Shown: piece by piece, positions 9,805 to 19,177 of the stretch | Layout of the letters: each line of letters opens with the position of its first letter | How positions within the stretch are numbered: position 1 is the first letter of the stretch | Assembly (NCBI RefSeq): GCF_009792895.1 | Contig: NZ_WSSC01000003.1 | Location: forward strand, 248,001-312,000 | Reading direction: 5' to 3' | DNA length: 64,000 bases | Source: Pigmentibacter ruber | Lineage (GTDB): Bacteria; Bdellovibrionota_B; Oligoflexia; Silvanigrellales; Silvanigrellaceae | Notes under the pieces: model-generated | The model's input: the letters and a program-made list of their open reading frames with translations, nothing else | Told to the model about the DNA's origin: nothing | Database searches by the model: none | Made by a program: the position numbers and the translations under genes

Positions 9805-11271
9805 ATGACGAATTTGTCGACTTTGCAAGACGAAGCTAATATTAAAGAAAATTCTGATATTGTATGGCTTGCTATTGATTCAAGATCTGCTCAGTCAGGA
9901 ATTGTTTCTGGGATATCAAGATTCGTTATTGGATTAACTAGAGCTTTAGCACTAGAGTTAAATAAAAGAAATGTGTCTCTTCAGAAAAATAAAAAAAGAC
10001 TAAAAATTCTAATAGTATCTAAATCTGAGCCTTCACAATGGATCATAGACTTAATTCATAGGTATCCTGATACGGTGTCATTTTGGAGTGGTGGACCTGG
10101 TGCACTTCAAAAATCTTATGACAAACCAATTTGGCTTTGGCCAACGTTTGCTCTGAAAAGAATTCAAAAATTGACATCAAATCATGTTATTTGGCTTGCT
10201 CCTGCTAATTTTGATAGACCTCTTTTTATTTCAAGAAATAATATGTCATCAAGAGTAATTCAAGTTGTTCATGACAGTATCCCTTTTATGCCCGTGAAGG
10301 GAGTTGGATTTATATTCAAAAGACAATTTCGTTTTTTAGTTAAAAGAGCATTATCTCGTCTTCCTTATGTTTCAACTGTTTCAAATCATTCTGCTAAAAT
10401 TCTTCAAAGTTTAGTAAAAAAAAGAACTTCTCCTTTGTATGTAATTGGCGATGCTGTTGATCTTCATTTTGGAAGCCAAGCAAAAGTTACAGATAAAAAT
10501 CAATTAACAATCCTAAGGAAAAAGTTTCTTGAGGATGTTTCATTAGAAAAGGATCCAGAAAAATTTAATTCTTTTATTGAGAAAATAATTCAGGGCAAAT
10601 GGATACTTGGAGTTGGAAGAAATCAAAAGTACAAATGCTGGGATGTAGCCTTACAGGCAGTTTCAAAAGTTGCTTCGGAAAATAGTGCATTAAATATTTG
10701 GTTCATAAGAATTGGTTCAGATCCAAAAGAAATTTCAAGTTTTTTAAAAAGATGTCCTATGAAAGAAATTGGAAGGATAAAATTTTTTGACAATTTGAGA
10801 ACAATTGTATTGCCTACTCTTTCCGACTTTGAACTTGCTGATATTTATAGATTTTCAAACTTGTTAGTGCATCCTTCTGTAGCTGAAGGATTTGGATTGC
10901 CACCTTTAGAGTCTGCTTTAAGTGGAACCCCTGTAATTTATAGAACATCAACTGCAGTCGATCAGCATTTTGATATGGGTATTCTTCCTACTAATTTTTG
11001 GTGTGGTTTAGATAATGGATACTCTGCAATTTGGGCTAAGCAGATTGAAAAAATATTACAAGATAAAAATGATTCTGAATTTTATAAAGATCTTAATAAG
11101 GCTAAATCTACTCGACAATTCATTGTTGATAAAGCTAATGGTAAAAGTTTTGAGTGGAATGAATCAGCTGTATCCCTTTTAGACTGGTTACTTAGTGATA
11201 TGGGTATGGTAAGTAAAATTAACAAAAAGACCATTAGTATAGCCTCAAATATTGAATCAAAAACAATTTAA
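9805..11271 (+). CDS. Glycosyltransferase, GT4 (group 1) type
   Basis: A 488-residue cytoplasmic protein. The C-terminal half has the GT-B nucleotide-sugar site of group 1 glycosyltransferases: LGVGRNQKYKCWDVALQA (near residue 268) and HPSVAEGFGLPPLESALSG (near 355), whose EGFGLP-x-LE pattern carries the donor-binding glutamate. The N-terminal half fits an acceptor domain, with VVHDSIPFMP and VSTVSNHSAKIL as in mannosyl/glucosyl transferases of this type. The sugar and acceptor cannot be told; an envelope polysaccharide or lipid-linked glycan is likely. It is followed 16 bases later by an unknown gene, probably in the same transcript, and is separated from atpC by a terminator. Confidence 0.85.
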   Translation: MTNLSTLQDEANIKENSDIVWLAIDSRSAQSGIVSGISRFVIGLTRALALELNKRNVSLQKNKKRLKILIVSKSEPSQWIIDLIHRYPDTVSFWSGGPGALQKSYDKPIWLWPTFALKRIQKLTSNHVIWLAPANFDRPLFISRNNMSSRVIQVVHDSIPFMPVKGVGFIFKRQFRFLVKRALSRLPYVSTVSNHSAKILQSLVKKRTSPLYVIGDAVDLHFGSQAKVTDKNQLTILRKKFLEDVSLEKDPEKFNSFIEKIIQGKWILGVGRNQKYKCWDVALQAVSKVASENSALNIWFIRIGSDPKEISSFLKRCPMKEIGRIKFFDNLRTIVLPTLSDFELADIYRFSNLLVHPSVAEGFGLPPLESALSGTPVIYRTSTAVDQHFDMGILPTNFWCGLDNGYSAIWAKQIEKILQDKNDSEFYKDLNKAKSTRQFIVDKANGKSFEWNESAVSLLDWLLSDMGMVSKINKKTISIASNIESKTI

Positions 11272-11287
11272 ATAGGATTATTCAATC

Positions 11288-12238
11288 ATGAAGATTGGTG
11301 TTTTATTTTGGGGATTTAATGATCTAGATTTTATTTCTAAATGTTCAAAGATTGTGAAAGAAAAACATGAAATAAAAGAATTTTACATTCAAATTTCGCA
11401 CTCAGAGAAAACTATTTCGTTAATAGATCTTTTTCCAGAAGAAATTATTCGATCTGAATCCGAAGATCTGGGTATTTTATATAAATGGCTTTCTAAAAAC
11501 CACAAAAAAAATATTATTGTTAATTTAAATATTTGGTGTTTAATTAATAAAAAAAACTTTCAAGAAAAATTAACAATATTAAAAGATATTTTAAATGAAC
11601 CATTTCAGTTTATTTTGTCGTGCCCTAGAAATATTCATGAGCCAATTTTTTTTGATGACAATAAAAAATTATTAGGTTTGATAGAAAAAAACTTCGATTT
11701 TTTTCGAAATACTTCAGACTTTTATAATTTAGCCTTAAATTGTTCTAGTCCAATTATGATTTTGTCTCATTCTCCACATATTAATTTTTTAAATAGCATT
11801 TGTAATGATGATATTTTTTCTATTAAAAAAGTTGGCTTTTTTAATCTATTACCTTCTTTTTTATATGAATTTTCATCAATATTTGTTTCAACTAGCAAAT
11901 TAACTCAAAGTATTGAAAATAAAATTGAGTATATTTCAAGCTTAATGCAAAGTGCTAAGAATAAAAAAGATTTAGATTTGCTATTCAATAATGAAGTTAT
12001 TGCTGATCTTGTAAATCCAAATGAAAAAAAGGATTTGAAAAAGAAGAAAATGAAAGGGTTTTTAATTAATTCTTCTTTAGAGCATGTTTTTCATTTTAAA
12101 CATAAAGAAGATTCAAAGTTTTTATCTTGGTTATTGTTTTTGGGGATTTATGAAAAAAATAATTTTCAAGAAAATAATATGAACAATTCTAAAGAGGAAA
12201 ACTCATCTCTAGAATTGTTTTCAAGTAACTTTATGTGA
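11288..12238 (+). CDS. Unknown protein downstream of the glycosyltransferase
   Basis: I do not recognise this 316-residue protein. It starts [15 protein letters not shown], a beta strand and glycine pattern as in Rossmann-like folds, and it continues as a soluble, lysine- and asparagine-rich protein without signal peptide or clear membrane helix. The C-terminal 60 residues are low in complexity ([12 protein letters not shown], then an Asn/Glu/Ser-rich tail). It is 16 bases after the glycosyltransferase, so a shared operon is likely. Its last 18 bases overlap the end of the convergent ftsZ gene. Confidence 0.65.
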   Translation: MKIGVLFWGFNDLDFISKCSKIVKEKHEIKEFYIQISHSEKTISLIDLFPEEIIRSESEDLGILYKWLSKNHKKNIIVNLNIWCLINKKNFQEKLTILKDILNEPFQFILSCPRNIHEPIFFDDNKKLLGLIEKNFDFFRNTSDFYNLALNCSSPIMILSHSPHINFLNSICNDDIFSIKKVGFFNLLPSFLYEFSSIFVSTSKLTQSIENKIEYISSLMQSAKNKKDLDLLFNNEVIADLVNPNEKKDLKKKKMKGFLINSSLEHVFHFKHKEDSKFLSWLLFLGIYEKNNFQENNMNNSKEENSSLELFSSNFM

Positions 12239-13993
12239 ATCTTCTTTTCTTCTCATGAACGCTGGGGTCTCGAAATCGGTATCATCAATTTCAATATCAG
12301 ATAACTCTTTTGCCAGCTTTAGAGCTGTTTCAGCAGCATCTTCAGAATTTTGTTCATCGTGATTTTTTACTGCAGAAGATGCACCCATTACTTTCTGATC
12401 TTTTGAAACATGTTGTTGGTTAGCCATATCAAAAGTCCATTTAGTCAATTCTTCTAAATCACTAGAGGTATTTTCAACTCTTGATGATTGTTGATTTGAC
12501 CATGCTGGGGGTTGAGTAGCATGGCTTTCGTGAGTTTTAGTTTGGATTGTTGGGCTACTATGATGCGAATTTACATTTGAATTTCGTTGATCAATATTGT
12601 TTACAGGCGAACGAAATATATTTGAATTTAAATTTGAATGTGAAGAATTATTAATTTCATTAGTTGAAGTGTTGCTCATGCGTGGCGCTTGAGGTGTAGG
12701 ATTTATATTTTGAGAATATGGATTTTGTTGAGACATATCTCTTCCATATTGATTGCGATTGAATAGGCTTGGCTGCTGTGCATTATTCATTTGATTAAAA
12801 GCAGGATTTTGATGAACTTGAGAATTTAATTGCCCTGAATTTCTTACTTCGTAAGGATTAACTGCAGGAATATTTTGGCCAAAACCTTGTTGTGTACGTT
12901 GCGTATTCATATTCACAAAGTTTTGTTGTGATGGCTGTTGATTAGGCACATTTTGCTGAAGATATGGTTGTTGATTATTGGCTTGCAATGCATTAAAACC
13001 ATGAGCATTTTCAGGAAATGAAACTCTTGCTTGATCAAAACCTGTCGCTATTACAGTAACTCTGATAGTATCGCCCATATTTTCATCAATAACAGCACCA
13101 AAGATAATATTTGCTTCTTCATGTGCAGCTTCTTGAATAAGCGTAGAAGCCTCACTTATTTCATGCAATGTCATTGAGCTAGTACCAGTAATATTAATTA
13201 AAATACCAGTAGCTCCTTCTATATCAATATCTTCAAGAAGAGGAGAATTAATAGCTGCTCTTGCTGCCTCAGCTGCACGGTTTGGACCAGTCGCAGTACC
13301 AATTCCCATTAATGCCATACCCATTTCAGACATAATTGTTTTCACATCTGCAAAGTCAACATTTACTCTACCTGGAATATTTATGATGTCTGAAATACCT
13401 TTTACAGCATTTAGTAAAACTTCATCTGCTAGTTTAAATCCTTCCAACATTGACATCTCAGGAGGTGCGATACTGAGTAGTCTTTGATTAGGTATTGTGA
13501 TCAAAGTATCAACTGATTGGCGTAAAGATTGAATACCATGTTCTGATTGCTGTTTTCTTCTTTTACCTTCAAAAGAAAAAGGTTTTGTAACAACTCCGAC
13601 AGTAAGGGCTCCTAACTCTCTTGCTACTTGTGCAATAATTGGAGCAGCACCAGTACCAGTACCTCCACCCATACCGCCAGTAACAAAGACCATATCAGCT
13701 CCACTTAGCACTTCTTGTAAAATGGCTTTGTCTTCAAGAGCTGCATTTCTTCCTACTTCAGGGTTTGCACCTGCACCTAATCCTTTTGTAAGTTCTCTAC
13801 CTAATTGGATTTTAATCGGAGCAAGATTCGATTGAAGCGCCTGTACATCAGTATTTGCAGCTATAAATTCTACTCCACTAAGTCCAGATTCAATCATCGT
13901 ATTGAGAGCGTTACCTCCACCACCGCCAACACCGATAACTTTTATGATAGCGTTAGATGAGTATTTATTATTCTTCTCCGCTCTTTCACTCAT
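12221..13993 (-). CDS. ftsZ: Cell-division protein FtsZ with a long Asn/Gln-rich linker
   Basis: A tubulin-like GTPase that forms the division ring. The GTP-binding signature [13 protein letters not shown], the start [14 protein letters not shown] and the synergy loop [14 protein letters not shown] are intact. At 590 residues it is about 200 longer than E. coli FtsZ. The extra length is an intrinsically disordered linker (about residues 330-570) packed with Asn, Gln and Ser. A C-terminal conserved peptide is recognisable in [12 protein letters not shown], the likely docking site for FtsA. The start has GGAGG 8 bases upstream. It is the last gene of the dcw run, 41 bases after ftsA. Confidence 0.97.
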   Translation of the reverse strand: MSERAEKNNKYSSNAIIKVIGVGGGGGNALNTMIESGLSGVEFIAANTDVQALQSNLAPIKIQLGRELTKGLGAGANPEVGRNAALEDKAILQEVLSGADMVFVTGGMGGGTGTGAAPIIAQVARELGALTVGVVTKPFSFEGKRRKQQSEHGIQSLRQSVDTLITIPNQRLLSIAPPEMSMLEGFKLADEVLLNAVKGISDIINIPGRVNVDFADVKTIMSEMGMALMGIGTATGPNRAAEAARAAINSPLLEDIDIEGATGILINITGTSSMTLHEISEASTLIQEAAHEEANIIFGAVIDENMGDTIRVTVIATGFDQARVSFPENAHGFNALQANNQQPYLQQNVPNQQPSQQNFVNMNTQRTQQGFGQNIPAVNPYEVRNSGQLNSQVHQNPAFNQMNNAQQPSLFNRNQYGRDMSQQNPYSQNINPTPQAPRMSNTSTNEINNSSHSNLNSNIFRSPVNNIDQRNSNVNSHHSSPTIQTKTHESHATQPPAWSNQQSSRVENTSSDLEELTKWTFDMANQQHVSKDQKVMGASSAVKNHDEQNSEDAAETALKLAKELSDIEIDDTDFETPAFMRRKEDSHKVT

Positions 13994-14034
13994 TTTTAAA
14001 ATCCTCCATTTTCTTTTATTTTAATTATTGTATA

Positions 14035-15345
14035 TTATCTTGAAGCAAAAGGTTCCTTTAATTTATGCCATATTTTTGTTGCAAAGGATCCTATTTTTTT
14101 TGTCTCTTCAATTTGAAATGAATTTTGTTCTCCATGAATTGAAGCAAAAAGAGGTGATAAAGTACCAACACCAGATGCCCAAATAGGAGATTTTAAACCT
14201 TCAACGACACCTGTAATATTAACTGGTAAACCTACTCTGGCGTGTAACGAAAAAACTTCTTCAGTAGCTAAAGCCATGCCGCTTAGCAATGCTCCACCTC
14301 CAGATAAAACGATACCTTTTGAAGTTTTAGTTATTAACTTTGATCTTTTTAAATCAAAATAAATTGTATTTAAAATTTCTCTAACTCTAGGTTCGATTAT
14401 TTGATTGATTTCTTTTCTTGTTACATAACGTGTATGGTTGCCATCAATGCTACAAATTTCAATTTTTTCATTTTTATCTTTAGCAGAAAATTCAATTGCT
14501 TTTCCTAATTCTTTTTTTACTCTTTCCGCTTCTGCTTGCGTGGTTCTTAATCCTATAGATAAGTCTTTTGTGATATGATGTGAACCAATTGGATATTCTT
14601 TAGAATACACTGGAATATTTCCAAGATACACACAGGCATGTGTTAAATGTGCACCAATTGAAAGAGAAATACAGCCGAATTCTTTTTCATCTTTTGTAAG
14701 CACACCTTCAGCTGCCGCTAACGGCTCAAAAGCAAAACTTTGTACTCTTATTCCTGCGTTATTACATGATCTAACAATGTTATGTAAATCTGCTTGTGGA
14801 TAAAATACTCGATGATGCATTATTGAGAGTTGCGTTCCTTGCATTCCAATTGGATTTTGAATTCCATGTTTTCCATCAACCGAATAAGAACTTGGGATCA
14901 TATGAATAAATTCATAGCCCATGGGTGGTTTTTGATTTCGCACTGCAGCTGAAACTCTTTCTAAATCTGCAGCTTTAATTTCATCGCCTTTAATTTGGCA
15001 AGTTTCGATATGATTATCAAACTGTGCAGCGCTTCCTGCGATGCAAACTCGGACAGAATCAATTTCTATTCCTGATTGTCTTTCAACTTCATCAATTGCT
15101 TCAAGGATAGAAGATGTTAAAGCTTCAATACTTGAAACTACGCCTTTTTTTATAGCACCATTGTTATTTAATCTTGCAGCTCCCAAAATTTGTATGCGAG
15201 GCAGCTCTCTTTCTCCAGGCATAAGAGCATCCGAATTTTGCGAATTGAATGCATATTTACTTTCATAACTAGCCGCAATGAGCCCAGTATGTGTAGAGCC
15301 TAGTGAAAGAGAAATACAAATATTTTTATTAAGAGATGTTTTCAT
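14035..15345 (-). CDS. ftsA: Cell-division protein FtsA, with degenerate ATP-binding motifs
   Basis: A 436-residue actin-like membrane anchor for FtsZ, placed directly upstream of ftsZ. The overall alignment with E. coli FtsA is clear (IPSSYSVDGKHGIQNPIGM, the adenosine motif GIVLSGGGALLSGM, VNITGV) and the C-terminal amphipathic tail KIWHKLKEPFASR is suitable for membrane binding. However, the phosphate-1 motif reads SLSLGSTHTG, where an acidic residue (LDIG or LEIG) is expected at residue 14. The phosphate-2 motif reads SLSIGAHLTHACVY instead of DIGGGTxD (Ser at 229). The main acidic and glycine residues that handle ATP and metal are therefore replaced. Function as a scaffold without ATP turnover is an inference. 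Confidence 0.93.
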   Translation of the reverse strand: MKTSLNKNICISLSLGSTHTGLIAASYESKYAFNSQNSDALMPGERELPRIQILGAARLNNNGAIKKGVVSSIEALTSSILEAIDEVERQSGIEIDSVRVCIAGSAAQFDNHIETCQIKGDEIKAADLERVSAAVRNQKPPMGYEFIHMIPSSYSVDGKHGIQNPIGMQGTQLSIMHHRVFYPQADLHNIVRSCNNAGIRVQSFAFEPLAAAEGVLTKDEKEFGCISLSIGAHLTHACVYLGNIPVYSKEYPIGSHHITKDLSIGLRTTQAEAERVKKELGKAIEFSAKDKNEKIEICSIDGNHTRYVTRKEINQIIEPRVREILNTIYFDLKRSKLITKTSKGIVLSGGGALLSGMALATEEVFSLHARVGLPVNITGVVEGLKSPIWASGVGTLSPLFASIHGEQNSFQIEETKKIGSFATKIWHKLKEPFASR

Positions 15346-15452
15346 GTCAATTTAACTTTGCATGCAAAATGTTTAAATAGCATTTTGTGAACGCGCTCTC
15401 TTTAAACTTACACAAACAAAAAATAAAAGTCATTAGCAAGTATTAAAAATCC

Positions 15453-16568
15453 CTATAAAGAAGATTTTGAGTTTAAGCCTTGAGTCTTAAAGCTTGCTTT
15501 GTCAGTAAAGTCAAGATCGATTTTATTAGGATAAATTTTTTTATTTCCTAATTCTTTTAAAAGTGTCCTAAGTCGATCTAGTTTTTCTTTTAAATTATTT
15601 TCTCCAATCAATGCCACTAAATAGTCGGTATCTTGTTGTATTGTTGATTGAGAAGATATTTCTTCATCTTTTCTTTTTTCTTGATTTTTGTTATTTAATA
15701 GTTGATTATTTCTAATAATTTTTAATGTAAAACCTAAATTTGAATCCCAAGATATTTTACTAAGAGTGTATCCAGTACCTAATTTCAATATTTCTGAATT
15801 TATAAATTTAGTTTGAGATAATAACCAAGTAAAATTCACAGGTGTATTAACATTTGATTGCTTATTTGATGAATCTTCGTTAAGAATTTTTTTGTTTTTT
15901 CCAATATGATTTTTAGGTTTCCAATTTATCTTTAGCTCTGGGGCATCAAGTTTAATTAATGAATTATATTGGTTTGGATTTGGATTTTTTGCAATTATTT
16001 TCATATTATTGCTAATTACATATCTCTCATTATTTTTTGCTTCAATTAGCATAATAGGAATTTGCATGATAGCACTAACCTGCAATTTTCCATCTAATCC
16101 TAGTCTTATCCAATATTGATCAATAGTATCAATAGAATTCAAAATTTCGTTTATATGGTTTAGAAAGACAGATCTTTTTTCTTTCTGCATTTTTGCTTTT
16201 TCAATTTCAATATAAATCAGCCGATATAATTCGAAAGTAACTAATTTATTATCAGTATCTACTTGTACCTGTGTTGGTAAAATTTTTTCACTATAAATGT
16301 CAACAAAGTATAAACTTATTTTAAAGCAAATTAAAGTTATAAATATAATTGATAAAACATAAGTTAACTTAGGTCTATTTTTTATTGCTTTATAAATAAA
16401 TAGAATAACATTTCTTATTATTTTCGTTACAAACAAAAATAATAAAGTATACCAATTGCTATTATTACTTATTTTTTTATTTTTTTTTACTCCTTTGCGA
16501 CTTCTTAAGTCAATTTTTTGTGAGGCTAATAAATTAACTTTTTTCTGCTTCTTGTTATTCACATTCAA
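15453..16568 (-). CDS. ftsQ: FtsQ-like division protein
   Basis: A 371-residue protein in the ftsQ position between murC and ftsA. It has a basic cytoplasmic N-terminus (residues 1-65), one membrane helix at about 71-90 (YVLSIIFITLICFKISLYFV) and a periplasmic domain for the rest. Sequence support for the POTRA/FtsQ domain is weak: a stretch near LGLDGKLQVSAIMQIPIMLIEAKNNERYVIS resembles the FtsQ pattern where a beta strand carries a pro-ile and the self-insertion loop follows. The assignment rests mainly on topology and position. Its start overlaps the end of murC by 14 bases. Confidence 0.8.
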   Translation of the reverse strand: MNVNNKKQKKVNLLASQKIDLRSRKGVKKNKKISNNSNWYTLLFLFVTKIIRNVILFIYKAIKNRPKLTYVLSIIFITLICFKISLYFVDIYSEKILPTQVQVDTDNKLVTFELYRLIYIEIEKAKMQKEKRSVFLNHINEILNSIDTIDQYWIRLGLDGKLQVSAIMQIPIMLIEAKNNERYVISNNMKIIAKNPNPNQYNSLIKLDAPELKINWKPKNHIGKNKKILNEDSSNKQSNVNTPVNFTWLLSQTKFINSEILKLGTGYTLSKISWDSNLGFTLKIIRNNQLLNNKNQEKRKDEEISSQSTIQQDTDYLVALIGENNLKEKLDRLRTLLKELGNKKIYPNKIDLDFTDKASFKTQGLNSKSSL

Positions 16569-17979
16569 GATTTAATTTCTCCATTAGAGTGTAACCAACC
16601 TGTCTAACATCTCCGGCACCTAAAGTAAGAACAATTGCTCCTTTACTAGGATCTACATATTTTAAAATAGATTGAACTTTGTGAACAGCGTCATTTAAAT
16701 TTTCTGCTATATATGTTGAATTGGGAGAATTATTAAAGCTATTTAACTTAATTTGATGGCATAGACTAGTAGTTGTAATTCCTGGGATTTCATTTTCGCC
16801 TGCAGCATAAATTGGAGTAACAACTAAAAAATCAGCGTCTTTAAAACAATTTGCGAATTCTTCTAATTGATTTTTAACTCTTGAGTACCGATGTGGCTGA
16901 AAAACAGCTATGATATCTTTATCCGGAAAACTCTCTTTAGTACCTTTTAGTACTGTTTCAATTTTTTTGGGATTGTGTGCATAATCATCAACAATAACAA
17001 TATTGTTTTTTTCACCAAGGACAGTAAATCTATGTTGAACTCCTTCAAACTTAGAAATAGATTCAGATATTTGATTTATATTTAAATCTAAAACGGCTGC
17101 TACTGCATAAGTAGCTAAAGAATTTGTTAAATTATAATATCCAGGCATCTTTAATGAAACGGTGGGATATTCTTTACCAAAAATTTTTGGAGTAAAAGTT
17201 GTACTTAAACCAAGTGTTTTTTTCTGTGTTACTGTAATATCAGCATCCTGTCTTAAGCCGTAAGTGATAAGCTTTCTTCTTATTTTAGGTAATATTAATT
17301 GAACAATCGGGTCATCAATGCAGGCACAAACAGCACCATAAAAAGGAACTTTATCAATAAATTTTTCAAATGCTTTAACTATATCTTCAAGATTTTCATA
17401 ATGATCTAAATGATCCCTATCAACATTAGTTATTACAGCTATTGTTGGTGTTAATCGTAAAAAACTACCATCACTTTCATCAGCTTCAGCAACAAATAAG
17501 TCACCTTTTCCTAATTTTGCATTGCTTTCAAATGAATTTATTTTTCCACCTATTACAACAGTAGGATCTAGTCCTATATCATGCAGAGCAGAAGCTAATA
17601 TGCTAGTAGTTGTTGTTTTACCATGGGTACCTGCTACAATGATCCCATATTTCATCCGCATTAATTCACTTAGCATTTCACTTCTATGTATTATTGGTAT
17701 CCTGCTATTTTGTGCTTCTATAATTTCTGGATTATGTTTATTTATTGCACTACTAACAACGAGCACTTGAGCGTTTTTGACATTGCTTGAGTTGTGGCCA
17801 ATAAAAATTTTTGCACCCATCTTTTCTAATTTTTCAGTAATTTGTGATTTTTTAATATCACTTCCAGAAACTTCATAATTAGAATTTAGCAAAACTTCTG
17901 CTATACCAGACATTCCGCTTCCTCCTATTCCGACAAAATGAACTCTTTTTATTGCATTAAACATGTCATTTTCTTTCAT
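16555..17979 (-). CDS. murC: UDP-N-acetylmuramate--L-alanine ligase
   Basis: A 474-residue Mur ligase that adds L-Ala to UDP-MurNAc in the cytoplasm. It shows the Rossmann-like N-terminal motif HFVGIGGSGMSGIAEVL, the ATP loop VAGTHGKTTTTSILA (GTHGKTTT is MurC-specific), EADESDGSFL and the C-terminal DDYAHNPKKI and FQPHRYSR. The start at 17979 (MKENDMFNAIKRV) is 3 bases after the ftsW stop; the ATG at residue 6, which has AAAGAA just before it, is an equally good alternative. Normally murG would lie between ftsW and murC, but it is absent here. Confidence 0.97.
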   Translation of the reverse strand: MKENDMFNAIKRVHFVGIGGSGMSGIAEVLLNSNYEVSGSDIKKSQITEKLEKMGAKIFIGHNSSNVKNAQVLVVSSAINKHNPEIIEAQNSRIPIIHRSEMLSELMRMKYGIIVAGTHGKTTTTSILASALHDIGLDPTVVIGGKINSFESNAKLGKGDLFVAEADESDGSFLRLTPTIAVITNVDRDHLDHYENLEDIVKAFEKFIDKVPFYGAVCACIDDPIVQLILPKIRRKLITYGLRQDADITVTQKKTLGLSTTFTPKIFGKEYPTVSLKMPGYYNLTNSLATYAVAAVLDLNINQISESISKFEGVQHRFTVLGEKNNIVIVDDYAHNPKKIETVLKGTKESFPDKDIIAVFQPHRYSRVKNQLEEFANCFKDADFLVVTPIYAAGENEIPGITTTSLCHQIKLNSFNNSPNSTYIAENLNDAVHKVQSILKYVDPSKGAIVLTLGAGDVRQVGYTLMEKLNLECE

Positions 17980-17982
17980 TAA

Positions 17983-19173
17983 TTAATTATTTTCAGTATA
18001 AATTCTTCTAGAAATTTGTGATAAAAGTCCAATTATAAAAAAATTTGCGACTAGCGCTGTTCCACCATTAGAAATAAATGGAAGTGGTAGACCTTTGTTT
18101 GGGAGTGCGCCAGCCACTACTCCCATATTAATTACAGTAGTAGTTACCAACATGGCAAAAGCACCAGTTGCAAGTAATCTATCTCTATGATTTTTTCCAT
18201 ATATGACAAGTCTTAAAATTGCATAATACAGAACTGAATAGAGAATAGCTAAAACTAAAATACCAATAAATCCCATTTCTTCAGTAATAACTGCTAAAAT
18301 AAAATCAGTATGAGCTTCTGGTAAAAAGAAAAGTTTTTGTTGGCTTTCACCGATACCTCTTCCAAAAAGTCCGCCGTTTGCTACAGCCACAAAACTTTGA
18401 ATAACTTGAAAACCAGATCCTAGGGGGTCTTTAAAGGGATCTAGAAATGTCATTATTCGTGAAATTCTGTATGGTTCAATTAGAATTGCAGTAGTTAGTC
18501 CTGTAACAATAAAAGCAAAAATTCCAGCAAAATATCTTTTAGGCAAACCATTCATAAATAAAATAGCAACAATTCCAGAAATTACAACAACTGTTGAACC
18601 AAAATCTTTTTGGGAAATAATTGCAATAGGTGCTATAAATAATAATAAAAGTTCAATTAAATTTGAAAATCTTGTTGGCTCGTTTTTAAGATAATTTCCT
18701 GGAGAGGATGTGAAAATCCAAGTAAGTAACATAATTGTAAATATTTTTAAAAATTCTGATGGCTGAATTGCTGGTAATGGTCCTAAAGCTATCCATCTCG
18801 AGGCACCACTTACAGTTTTACCGATAAATGGTAAATGTGTAGCAAAAGTTAATAACACAAATGTAAAAAATAAATGCCTGATGTATTTATAATATTTTTC
18901 AAATGGAACTTTAGCTCCAATAATTGCCGCTATTGTTGCTGGGATTAAATATATAGCTTGTCTTTTAGCATAATAAAACTCTGTTCCAAAATGTTGAGAC
19001 GAGTATACTGAAGAAGAACTATAAACAAATAATATTCCAAAACCAGTTAATGCAATAACAGGCACCCATAAAACATTACCTCCATATGTAATCCAAGTAC
19101 TTATTTTTTGCGATTCTAAATTATTAGAATCAGATTCTTTTTCTGTGTACTTATTTTCATTAATGTTATTCAA
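17983..19173 (-). CDS. ftsW: Peptidoglycan glycosyltransferase FtsW (SEDS family)
   Basis: A 396-residue polytopic membrane protein with ten or so predicted helices. It carries SEDS-family signatures: the segment GKTVSGASRWIALGPLPAIQPSE with the downstream helix, and LPEAHTDFILAVITEEMGF, whose Asp is the proposed catalytic residue. FtsW polymerises lipid II at the septum together with the class B penicillin-binding protein FtsI, which is encoded in the same run. The N-terminal 30 residues are hydrophilic. It lies 4 bases after murD. Confidence 0.96.
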   Translation of the reverse strand: MNNINENKYTEKESDSNNLESQKISTWITYGGNVLWVPVIALTGFGILFVYSSSSVYSSQHFGTEFYYAKRQAIYLIPATIAAIIGAKVPFEKYYKYIRHLFFTFVLLTFATHLPFIGKTVSGASRWIALGPLPAIQPSEFLKIFTIMLLTWIFTSSPGNYLKNEPTRFSNLIELLLLFIAPIAIISQKDFGSTVVVISGIVAILFMNGLPKRYFAGIFAFIVTGLTTAILIEPYRISRIMTFLDPFKDPLGSGFQVIQSFVAVANGGLFGRGIGESQQKLFFLPEAHTDFILAVITEEMGFIGILVLAILYSVLYYAILRLVIYGKNHRDRLLATGAFAMLVTTTVINMGVVAGALPNKGLPLPFISNGGTALVANFFIIGLLSQISRRIYTENN

Positions 19174-19177
19174 AGTC

